From: Caulobacter mirabilis
Lineage (GTDB): Bacteria; Pseudomonadota; Alphaproteobacteria; Caulobacterales; Caulobacteraceae
Direction of reading: 5' to 3'
DNA length: 64,000 bases
Assembly (NCBI RefSeq): GCF_002749615.1
Contig: NZ_CP024201.1
Coordinates: forward strand, 434,001 to 498,000
The position numbers and the translations under genes were made by a program. The notes below the pieces were generated by a model. It saw only the letters and a list, made by a program, of their open reading frames with translations, was not told where the DNA came from and made no database searches. Positions within the stretch are counted from its first letter, which is position 1; each line of letters starts with the position of its first letter. This document shows, in pieces, positions 45,909 to 53,186 of the stretch.

Positions 45909-46963
45909 GCATCGAGCCCAAGATCGCGCTGGTCGTCGGCGCCAACGGCGTCATCGGCCGCAATCTCGTCGATCACCTCAAGACGCTGGAGGATTGGTCC
46001 GTTGTCGGCCTGTCGCGTCGGGGCGGCCCTGACGAAGATCGGGTCCGCCACATCGCGGTCGATTTGCTCGATGCGGAAGACGCCCGGGCCAGGCTGAGCG
46101 GCCTGGCCGAGGTGACGCACATCTTCTACGCCGCCTACCAGGACCGCCCGAACTGGGCCGAGCTGACAGCGCCCAACCTGGCCATGCTGGTCAATGTCGT
46201 TGAGGCGGTCGAACCGATCGCCAAGGGGCTGGCGCACATCAGCCTGATGCAGGGCTACAAGGTCTATGGCGCGCATCTGGGGCCGTTCAAGACGCCGGCG
46301 CGCGAGACCGACGCGGGTCACATGCCGCCGGAGTTCAACGTCGATCAGCAGCAGTTCCTGGAGCGGCGCCAGATCGGCAAGGCCTGGACCTGGTCCGCCA
46401 TCCGCCCCAGCGTCGTGGGCGGTTTCGCGCTCGGCAATCCGATGAACCTGGCCATGGTGATCGCGGTCTACGCCTCGATCAGCAAGGCGCTCGGTCTGCC
46501 GCTGCGCTTTCCCGGCAAGCCGGGCGCCTACGACCGGCTGCTGGAGATGACCGACGCCGGCCTCCTGGCCCGCGCGACGGTCTGGGCCGCGACCGACCCG
46601 GCCTGCGCCAACCAGGCGTTCAACATCAACAACGGCGACCTGTTCCGGTGGTCGGAGATGTGGCCGAAGATCGCCCGGTTCTTCGATCTGGAGGTCGCGC
46701 CGCCGCTGCCCATGAGCCTGGCCGAGGTCATGTCCGACAAGGCCGGGCTCTGGGACGCCATGGTCGAACGCCACGGGCTCGAACCGCGTCCCTATGCCGA
46801 GGTCTCGTCCTGGGGCTTCGGGGACTTCGTGTTCTCGTGGGACTGGGACATGTTCGCCGACGGGACCAAGGCGCGCCGCCTCGGCTTCCACGAGCATGTG
46901 GAGACCGAGGCGATGTTCATGGCCATCTTCGAGGACTTCCGGCGACGGAAGGTGATCCCCTAG
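45905..46963 (+). CDS. NAD(P)-dependent SDR, PRISE-like (progesterone 5-beta-reductase/iridoid synthase family)
   Basis: This 352-residue protein has the Rossmann motif VVGANGVIGRNLVDHL. In place of the classical SDR triad it has the PRISE-type QGYKVYGAHLGPFKTPARE, in which Lys and Tyr of GYKVYG form the active site, followed by MPPEFNVDQQQFL. Members reduce activated C=C bonds of enones. The GTG at 45905 overlaps the MFS stop. Enone reduction plus efflux is an inference from gene order. Confidence 0.85.
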   Translation: MSIEPKIALVVGANGVIGRNLVDHLKTLEDWSVVGLSRRGGPDEDRVRHIAVDLLDAEDARARLSGLAEVTHIFYAAYQDRPNWAELTAPNLAMLVNVVEAVEPIAKGLAHISLMQGYKVYGAHLGPFKTPARETDAGHMPPEFNVDQQQFLERRQIGKAWTWSAIRPSVVGGFALGNPMNLAMVIAVYASISKALGLPLRFPGKPGAYDRLLEMTDAGLLARATVWAATDPACANQAFNINNGDLFRWSEMWPKIARFFDLEVAPPLPMSLAEVMSDKAGLWDAMVERHGLEPRPYAEVSSWGFGDFVFSWDWDMFADGTKARRLGFHEHVETEAMFMAIFEDFRRRKVIP

Positions 46964-49218
46964 GCTCGCGGCTTGCCCTTGAACGGCTTCTTCGGGCCTC
47001 CTGACTTGAAGCCCGTGTCGGGCTTGAAGCCGCCGGCGCGCTTGGGCCCCTTGTACTCGCCGCCGGCCTTGAAAGCGCCGCCGTCGGCGCGGGGCTTGCG
47101 GAAGGGCTTGTCGCCCTTCGGGGCGGCCGGATCGTAGGGCACCGACTCGCGGGCCGAGGCGTCGCGCGGCGCGCGGCCGGGCTTGCGCTCCTCGCGCGGG
47201 GCCGGACGCTCCTCGCGGGGCTTCCACTCCGGCTTCTCGGCGCGGGCCGGACGCTCGGCGCGTTCCGGGCGCGGAGCCTTGTCCTTCCAGGCCGGCTTGT
47301 CGCCGCGCGGCTTGTCCTTCCACTCCGGGCGCGCTGGGCGGTCGCCCCCCTCGGCGCGGGCCGGACGGTCCTTCCAGTCGGGACGATCGCCGCGGGGCGC
47401 CTTGTCCTTCCAGTCCGCGCGCGGCGCCCGGTCCTTGAAGGCCGGGCGGGCGGGACGTTCATCGCCCTCGGCGCGCGGGGCGCGCTCCTTCCAGTCCGGA
47501 CGGTCGCCGCGCGGCGCGCGCTGCGGACGCTCGCCCCGCTCCTCGCGGTCGGCGAACTTCTTCTTCGGCCCGAAGTCCTTCGAGGTCGGCGGGGTCGAGC
47601 GTTCGACCTTCACGTCCTTGTCCTCGCTCGCTTCCGCGGCCTCCAGGAAGCGCCCGGCGACGCCCTGGGCGATCTGGAACTTGGTCTCGCGGTCGAAGAT
47701 GCGGATCTGGCCGATCTCCTTCTTGGTCACGTGGCCGATGCGGCAGAGCAGCGGCAAGATCCACTTCGGATCGGCGTTCTTGGCTCGGCCGATCGACAGC
47801 TTGAACCAGGTCGCGTCGGCGAAGGCGTCGTGATCGCGCGGCCCTTCGGAAGGCTCGAAGTCGCCATCGCGCTCACGGCGCTCCGGACGCTTGCGGTCCT
47901 GGCCCGGGCCCGGGTCGTACAGCTCTTCCGGCTCCGGCAGGCGCGAGCGGAACACCTTCACCAGGGCGGCGGCGACCTGTTCGGCCGGATGGCGGGCCAG
48001 GATGTCGCGCGCCACGGCCAGGTCGTCCTCGGCCGGGGTCTCGGTCAGGGCCGGGTCCTGCAGCATGCGCTCGCGGTCGCCGGCGCGGATCTCCTCGGCG
48101 CTGGGCGGGCCGCTCCAGATGGCGTCGATGTTGGCCGAGTAGAGCAGGGAGTCGGCCTTGCGGCGGCGGGTGTAGGGGACCAGCAGGACCGAGGTGCCCT
48201 TCTTGCCGGCGCGGCCGGTGCGGCCCGAGCGGTGCAGCAGGGTGGCCTTGTTGGTCGGCAGGTCGGCGTGGACCACCAGGCCCAGGTCCGGCAGGTCCAG
48301 GCCGCGGGCGGCGACGTCGGTGGCGACGCAGACGCGGGCGTGGCGGTCGCGCAGGGCCTGCAGGGCGTCGTTGCGCTCGCGCTGGCCCATTTCGCCCGAC
48401 AGGCCGACCACGGCGAAGCCGCGCTCGCGCAGACCGGCGTACAGGTGCCGGACGGCGTCGCGGGTGTGGCAGAAGACCAGGGCGCTGCCGGCGTCGTAGG
48501 CGCGCAGCACGTTGACCACCGCGTGCTCCAGCTCGTTCGGGGCGACGCGGATGGCGCGGTATTCGATGTCGCCGTGCGGCTCGTCGCGGGCGATGGTGTC
48601 GATGCGGACGGCGTCGGTCTGGTAGGTCTTGGCCAGCTGGGCGATGTCGCGCGCGATGGTCGCCGAGAACAGCAGGGTGCGGCGGTCCTCCGGCGTGGTC
48701 TCGAGGATGAACTCCAGGTCCTCGCGGAAGCCCAGGTCGAGCATCTCGTCGGCCTCGTCCAGGACGGCGACCTTCAGGCCCGACAGGTCGAGGTGGCCGC
48801 GCTCCAGGTGGTCGCGCAGGCGGCCCGGCGTGCCGACGACGATGTTGCAGCCCTGGTTCAGGGCGCGCTGCTCGCGGCGGGCGTCCATGCCGCCGACGCA
48901 GGTGACGATGCGGGCGCCGGCCTGTTTGTAGAGCCATTCCAGCTCGCGGCTGACCTGCAGGGCCAACTCGCGGGTCGGGGCGATGATCAGCGCCGCCGGA
49001 CGGCCGTCGCCGCCGAGGTACTGCTCTTCGCCCAGCAGGGTCGGGGCCATGGCCACGCCGAAGGCGACGGTCTTGCCCGAGCCGGTCTGGGCCGAGACCA
49101 GCAGGTCGCGGCCTTCGGCCTCGGGCTCCAGCACGGCGCGCTGGACGGGGGTGGGTTCGGCGTAGCCCTGCGCGACGAGCGCCTGCTCGATGGCGGGGTG
49201 AAGGGGCGGGAAGGCCAT
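46960..49218 (-). CDS. DEAD-box RNA helicase with low-complexity basic tail
   Basis: This 752-residue helicase has all core motifs: AQTGSGKT, PTRELA, GTPGRL, DEAD, SAT, ATDVAARGLD and HRSGRTGRAG. A DbpA-like RNA-binding segment (about residues 460-560) follows. The last roughly 190 residues are a repetitive Arg/Lys/Asp/Pro/Trp tail of motifs such as PDWKDRAPR and PARPEWKDK. It starts at the ATG at 49218 (MAFPPLHPAIEQALVAQGY). It may act in ribosome assembly or cold adaptation. The tail likely binds RNA nonspecifically. Confidence 0.92.
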   Translation of the reverse strand: MAFPPLHPAIEQALVAQGYAEPTPVQRAVLEPEAEGRDLLVSAQTGSGKTVAFGVAMAPTLLGEEQYLGGDGRPAALIIAPTRELALQVSRELEWLYKQAGARIVTCVGGMDARREQRALNQGCNIVVGTPGRLRDHLERGHLDLSGLKVAVLDEADEMLDLGFREDLEFILETTPEDRRTLLFSATIARDIAQLAKTYQTDAVRIDTIARDEPHGDIEYRAIRVAPNELEHAVVNVLRAYDAGSALVFCHTRDAVRHLYAGLRERGFAVVGLSGEMGQRERNDALQALRDRHARVCVATDVAARGLDLPDLGLVVHADLPTNKATLLHRSGRTGRAGKKGTSVLLVPYTRRRKADSLLYSANIDAIWSGPPSAEEIRAGDRERMLQDPALTETPAEDDLAVARDILARHPAEQVAAALVKVFRSRLPEPEELYDPGPGQDRKRPERRERDGDFEPSEGPRDHDAFADATWFKLSIGRAKNADPKWILPLLCRIGHVTKKEIGQIRIFDRETKFQIAQGVAGRFLEAAEASEDKDVKVERSTPPTSKDFGPKKKFADREERGERPQRAPRGDRPDWKERAPRAEGDERPARPAFKDRAPRADWKDKAPRGDRPDWKDRPARAEGGDRPARPEWKDKPRGDKPAWKDKAPRPERAERPARAEKPEWKPREERPAPREERKPGRAPRDASARESVPYDPAAPKGDKPFRKPRADGGAFKAGGEYKGPKRAGGFKPDTGFKSGGPKKPFKGKPRA

Positions 49219-49380
49219 TTTGGGTAGTTCCTGACGGGGCGAAAACGCATGGGGCGCCCGGTCGGCTCGCAAAGGCGAGGGCGTGTATCAGCGTTTCTAA
49301 GCAAGTGAGGCGGGGCTCATACAGGGAAACCGGGGCAAAAGCCACCCCGGCCGCCGAAACGCCGCGCCGAGCGCGCGGAT
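49219..49380. other. Leader of the DEAD-box gene, no gene seen
   Basis: This region contains no supported gene. It is the upstream region of the helicase on the minus strand. The rest of the 378-base gap up to 49596 is filled mainly by a dispersed repeat and the start region of the VOC gene. Confidence 0.5.
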
Positions 49381-49490
49381 CCTCTCCCATTGGGAGAGGG
49401 GGACCATGCGAAGCATGGTGGAGAGGGTCCAGGGCATCAGACCCCCTCCACCACCCTGCGGGTGGTCCCCCTCCCCCAAGAGGGGAGGAC
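49381..49490. repeat. Dispersed intergenic repeat, copy 2 (CCATGCGAAGCATGG family)
   Basis: This is a near-identical copy of the element at 17259-17366. It has CCTCTCCCATTGGGAGAGG, then the palindrome ACCATGCGAAGCATGGTGG, then CCACCACCCTGCGGGTGGT, ending CCAAGAGGGGAGGAC. Confidence 0.88.
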
Positions 49491-49596
49491 CCGGAGCGCC
49501 GCCCTGGCGCGGTCGCGATATTTTCCGTCATGATGCCGAAAGCGCGCCAAGGCGATCGGCGCCACGCTCTCGACATCAACAGCAGAGGGGCGTTCC

Positions 49597-49977
49597 ATGA
49601 CCACGCGTTTCCGCCATTTCGCCATACACGCCGACGACGTCCAGCGGGCCAAGGGCTTCTACGAACAGGCTCTGGGGTTGGAATTCACCCCCTGGGGCCC
49701 GCCGGACTTCTACCAGATCAAGGGCGTCGGCGACGGCCTCCAGGGCGCCCTGCAGCAGCGCCACGAGATCGTCGCCGGCAAGCGGCCGACAGCCTTCGAG
49801 GCGACCCTGGGCGTCGACGACCTGAAGGCGACCGTCGCGGCGATCGAGGCGGCGGGCGGCAGGATCGTCATGCCGCCGTACCGGATCGAGGGCGTCGGCG
49901 AGCTGATCTATTTCGAGGACACCGAGGGCAACGTCTGCGGCGCGATGCAGTACGAGCCCGGGGTGTGGGACCGCTGA
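49597..49977 (+). CDS. VOC-family (glyoxalase/dioxygenase fold) protein
   Basis: This 126-residue protein has the paired beta-alpha-beta-beta-beta VOC fold: FRHFAIHADDVQRAKGFYEQALG and IYFEDTEGNVCGAMQYE. His/Glu-type metal ligands are plausible (H in FAIHADD, E in MQYEPG). It is overlapped at its end by the AraC gene, so both are on one transcript. The substrate is unknown. Confidence 0.85.
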   Translation: MTTRFRHFAIHADDVQRAKGFYEQALGLEFTPWGPPDFYQIKGVGDGLQGALQQRHEIVAGKRPTAFEATLGVDDLKATVAAIEAAGGRIVMPPYRIEGVGELIYFEDTEGNVCGAMQYEPGVWDR

Positions 49978-50717
49978 GTCCGGTCGGCGACGGCTTCCTC
50001 GTCCGGTCGCTGGCGGTCACCTACGGCGACGGCTTCGCCCTGGACGAGCACGCCCATCCGTGGGGCCAGCTGGTCTATGCGGTCAGCGGGGTGATGCGGG
50101 TGACGGCGGGCGAGACCCTGTGGTTCGTGCCCTCGACCCGGGCCATCTGGCTGCCGCCCCATCGCCCGCACAGCATCGTCGTCCAAGGGCAGACGGCGAT
50201 GCGGACGCTCTACCTGTCGCCGCGGATCGCCGGCGGCCTGCCCGAGGCGGCGGTGGCGCTGGAGGTCGCGCCGCTGCTGCGCGAGCTGGTGCTGCACGTC
50301 CTGGCGCGCGGCATGCTGGGCGGAGAGGGCGACGAGGGGCGGATGGCCGCCGTCCTGGTCGACCGGATCGCCGCCGCCCGGCCGCAGGATCTGGCCCTGC
50401 CGCTGCCGGCCGACCGTCGCGCCCTGGCCCTGGCCGAGCGACTGCGCGACGACCCCGCCGACCGCCGCGCCCTGGCGACCCTGGCGCGAGAGGCCGGCGC
50501 CTCGCTGCGCACCCTGCAGCGGCTGTTTCCGGACCAGACCGGCCTGTCGCTGGACGCCTGGCGCCAGAAGGCGCGCCTGGTCCAGGCCGCCGCCGCCCTG
50601 GCCGCCGGCGCGGCGGTGACCGTGGCCGCGCTCGACTGCGGCTACGACAGCCCCAGCGCCTTCATCACCGCCTTCAAGCGCCAGTTCGGGGTCACGCCGG
50701 GACGGTGGCGGGGGTGA
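49965..50717 (+). CDS. AraC-family transcriptional regulator
   Basis: This 250-residue protein has an N-terminal cupin-like sensor (DEHAHPWGQLVYAVSGVMRVTAGE). The C-terminal double HTH has DDPADRRALATLAREAGASLRTLQRLF and AALDCGYDSPSAFITAFKRQFGVTPGRW. It starts at the GTG at 49965, which overlaps the VOC gene by 13 bases; an upstream extension would be a VOC shadow. It may regulate its own operon. Confidence 0.87.
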   Translation: MGPLSPVGDGFLVRSLAVTYGDGFALDEHAHPWGQLVYAVSGVMRVTAGETLWFVPSTRAIWLPPHRPHSIVVQGQTAMRTLYLSPRIAGGLPEAAVALEVAPLLRELVLHVLARGMLGGEGDEGRMAAVLVDRIAAARPQDLALPLPADRRALALAERLRDDPADRRALATLAREAGASLRTLQRLFPDQTGLSLDAWRQKARLVQAAAALAAGAAVTVAALDCGYDSPSAFITAFKRQFGVTPGRWRG

Positions 50718-50750
50718 CGCCGGGCCCTCACATCTGTCAGGCTCCGGGCC

Positions 50751-51107
50751 ATGACGACGATCGCCGGCCATGACGCCTACATCGCCGCGGCGCCCGAAGC
50801 CTTCCGGCCGCTGCTGACCCGCCTCCGCGCGCAGCTTGCGGCCGCGCTGCCGGACGCCGAGGCGGTCATCCGGTACGACATGCCCGGCTTCGCGATCGGC
50901 AAGGCCATCGTCGCGGGCTACGCCGCCTTCAGCAAACAGTGCGGCCTCTACGTCGACCCGGCGGCGATCGCCGCCCACGCGGACGAGATCGCCGCCGCCG
51001 GCCTGAAGGCGACCAAGACCGGCGTGACCTTCTCGGACCGCAAGCCGATCCCGGACGAATTGGTGCGGCGGCTGGCGTTGGCGTCGCGGGAGAGCCTCGG
51101 CCTGTAA
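50751..51107 (+). CDS. DUF1801-family protein
   Basis: This 118-residue small protein has the DUF1801/iron-chaperone-like pattern: YIAAAPEAFRPLLTRLRAQL, AVIRYDMPGFAI, VAGYAAFSKQCGLYV and TGVTFSDRKPIPDELV. The function is not established. It lies just downstream of the AraC gene. Confidence 0.82.
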   Translation: MTTIAGHDAYIAAAPEAFRPLLTRLRAQLAAALPDAEAVIRYDMPGFAIGKAIVAGYAAFSKQCGLYVDPAAIAAHADEIAAAGLKATKTGVTFSDRKPIPDELVRRLALASRESLGL

Positions 51108-51116
51108 ATCGGCAAT

Positions 51117-51170
51117 CCTCCCCGGAGCGCAGCGAGGGGGAGGGGGACCATGCGAAGCATGGTGGAGGGG
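51117..51170. repeat. Dispersed intergenic repeat, degenerate copy 3
   Basis: CCTCCCCGGAGCGCAGCGAGGGGGAGG and the palindrome ACCATGCGAAGCATGGTGG are as in the other two copies, but the second half is missing. It begins about 10 bases after the DUF1801 stop. Confidence 0.75.
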
Positions 51171-51300
51171 TCGGCGCGGGGAGTTCCGGAAGGGGCTCAG
51201 CCGCCGCCATTCACCGCCCGCCGCCGCCGCTCCTCACCACGGTGTGGGGAGGAGGCCTCCCCTTCGATCTCATGCAGGCCAGCGTGCCGGACGAGCCGGG

Positions 51301-51364
51301 TTGGTCAAGGACCGCGCTCGCGCGCGGCCGCGGAGCGGCGGGCCTCCGGCCCGTCCTTGAGCAA
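51301..51364. repeat. Hairpin repeat with outer stem TCAAGGAC/GTCCTTGA, copy 2
   Basis: TTGGTCAAGGAC at 51301-51312 and GTCCTTGAGCAA at 51353-51364 bracket a GC-rich core. The same outer arms occur at 27018-27077. It sits in the 357-base gap 51108-51464, which otherwise contains only repeat material. Confidence 0.75.
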
Positions 51365-51464
51365 CCCGGATCGCCCGGCGATCGTCTCGGCAAGAGATGA
51401 AGGGGTTGGTGGGGCATGAACCCATCCCACGGAGACGGAGCACGCATCTGCCAGGCTGGCATGA

Positions 51465-52829
51465 CTATGGATCAGGGAAAGTGACGACGCTTCCTACAGT
51501 CTCTTCGATTGCTGCGCGGCAAGCTGCACGGAAGGTATCATCCTCGGGGTGGTTAAGCAGATGAACCGCGACCGTGTAGAGATCCGCAGTTCGAATGAGC
51601 GCTGAACCGAGCCGCTTCGCGTTTGTGAGGCTCTTCTGGGTGAACTGTTCCGCACGACTGGTGGGTGCCGATAGACGAAAGCCGTTGCCGAAAAGAAGAC
51701 CCTTGGCTGGCTCATTGACCTCCCCACGTTCGAAGTCCTCCCCGATGTTGGACTCCAGTTGGCGAAACTTGGAAATATCGATCGCACTGGAATCTTTTCC
51801 CTCAGATTCCCCGATCATCCGCATTCCAGTCGGGCTGACAATAACGTGGTCGATCTCGAGGTCTCCGATGCGGAGCGCCTCAACGGTGTATCCCAACAAC
51901 CGAAGTGCTTTCTCAATTGATCGCTCGAGCGGCTTCCCACTTTCATAAAGAAGGTAAGAGTACTCAAGGATGCCTGCCTTCTGGCGAAGCTGCTCGTCTC
52001 GCTGCCCTGCAAGCTCATCGAGGCGCGCGTCAATCCCAGCGATGACGCCGTCGATATCATCGATGGCATTCGGCTTCTCGTATTCGCCGATCCAGTCGGG
52101 AGGGGGGCTCAGTTCCATCGAGCCCTTCAGCATCCGATCGATCGACACTAGTTGCCCGACAACCGCGTGAGATACCTTGAGTGCCTTCGTGCTCCAGACC
52201 TCTTCACCATCGTCAGAGACTTCAAGAAACCCTTCAGCTTCAAAGTCAAAATATGGGAGCAGCACAAGTGATCCTGGCGCGTCCTGAATTCGAACGACCC
52301 CGCCAATGGCGGTTCCATCCTTGGCGACGAACACAGTGCTCATTAGGGCAGGGTCTTCGAAAATGACGCGGTATTCGACAATGTCCTTTATGGTTTCGTA
52401 TAGGCCTTTGTAGGCGGCGTTTCTGACAGAAATGGCCCTCCCTCTTGCATTTCTGACGCGGAAATTTCCAGGTATTATGGAATAGTTGTCTATCGGCTTT
52501 GTGGAATAAGTTCTGCTACCCTTTGACGGTGTTGTATAACTTGTTGCGATTTGATCCTCTTCGTGCCCACTGAGAATAACGAAAACCGTTTTTCCCGCTG
52601 AGAGGGCGCCGCTAAGTTCTCGAAACCAGTGTTTTGATGCCTTTGAAAATAGGGTGGACCCTTCTATCGATACGCAAGACCCTCCTCCCGAAAAATCAAT
52701 GCGATCATAGTGGGGGAGTTGTGGATCAAATACAACGATATCGTAGTCTCTAAGTGATCCATCAGAGTCGTATTCTATTTCATTATAAACGGTTGGTATC
52801 TGAGTATTGATACATACGATCGATTTCAT
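51465..52829 (-). CDS. Orphan protein with predicted C-terminal PD-(D/E)XK nuclease-like domain
   Basis: This 454-residue protein is A/T-richer than its surroundings. The N-terminus (about residues 1-100) looks like an alpha/beta domain (MKSIVCINTQIP, RDYDIVVFDPQLP, GKTVFVILSGHEEDQ). A linker and helix (about 255-310: NAIDDIDGVIAGIDARLDELAG, YLLYESGKPLERSIEKALRLLGY) leads into a C-terminal block. There Asp327 (LEIDHVIVSP), Glu343/Lys345 (GESEGKDSSAIDI) and Gln357 (KFRQLES) are arranged like a restriction-type PD-(D/E)XK active site. KGLLFGNGFRLSAPTSRAEQF and TADLYTVAVHLL follow, as in known families. It is probably acquired. A defence role is a guess; no partner gene is next to it. Confidence 0.7.
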   Translation of the reverse strand: MKSIVCINTQIPTVYNEIEYDSDGSLRDYDIVVFDPQLPHYDRIDFSGGGSCVSIEGSTLFSKASKHWFRELSGALSAGKTVFVILSGHEEDQIATSYTTPSKGSRTYSTKPIDNYSIIPGNFRVRNARGRAISVRNAAYKGLYETIKDIVEYRVIFEDPALMSTVFVAKDGTAIGGVVRIQDAPGSLVLLPYFDFEAEGFLEVSDDGEEVWSTKALKVSHAVVGQLVSIDRMLKGSMELSPPPDWIGEYEKPNAIDDIDGVIAGIDARLDELAGQRDEQLRQKAGILEYSYLLYESGKPLERSIEKALRLLGYTVEALRIGDLEIDHVIVSPTGMRMIGESEGKDSSAIDISKFRQLESNIGEDFERGEVNEPAKGLLFGNGFRLSAPTSRAEQFTQKSLTNAKRLGSALIRTADLYTVAVHLLNHPEDDTFRAACRAAIEETVGSVVTFPDP

Positions 52830-52846
52830 GTTGAGCCTGTATCAAT
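52806..52846. promoter_or_regulatory. Inverted repeat across the start codon of the orphan nuclease-like gene
   Basis: ATTGATACA (52806-52814) and TGTATCAAT (52838-52846) are perfect 9-base inverted copies that bracket the start codon (52827-52829). Either a protein operator or an RNA stem that hides the start would explain it. Confidence 0.55.
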
Positions 52847-52852
52847 GGGTGT

Positions 52853-52883
52853 CGAGTTTGTCCGCGCAGTGCGCGGGAACTCG
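52853..52883. promoter_or_regulatory. Strong stem-loop in the leader of the orphan gene
   Basis: CGAGTT, TGT, CCGCGC, AGT, GCGCGG, G, AACTCG forms a two-part stem of 12 base pairs with a small internal loop. It is about 24 bases upstream of the start. No T-tract follows, so an attenuator or mRNA-stability element is more likely than a terminator. Confidence 0.5.
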
Positions 52884-53090
52884 AGTCAGCTCAGAAGATG
52901 ACTCCATGCCACAAGAGATCGTCAACGGCCTAGCGGGGTGAGCAGCCAAGTGTCGACATGGTTGAAGTTGGCAACTCTGACGCGGTGAGGCCTAGTTCGA
53001 AGCGGGTGTCTCAGACGCAACCGACGCTGAGAAATCTCGCCATAAGTCATTTAAAACCGCGCTCCGCACAATCCCGACCCCCAAACGCAA
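52884..53090. other. Gap between the orphan gene and typA, no gene seen
   Basis: This part of the 357-base gap 52830-53186 is mostly unique and less GC-rich than average. No convincing coding frame with ribosome-binding site was seen. Confidence 0.4.
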
Positions 53091-53123
53091 AGAAGGCGGG
53101 CCGCCTCTCAGCGCCCCGCCCTT
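53091..53123 (-). terminator. Probable terminator after typA
   Basis: On the minus strand GAAGGGCGGG and CCCGCCTTC can pair around a GC-rich loop with one bulge, followed by a short TTTG run. It is about 65 bases after the typA stop. The T-tract is weak. Confidence 0.55.
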
Positions 53124-53186
53124 CAATCGCTAGCCGCCCGGCCCCCCGTCCCCTGAAGGCCGCCACGTCAGTCGCCTAAGCGCCCC

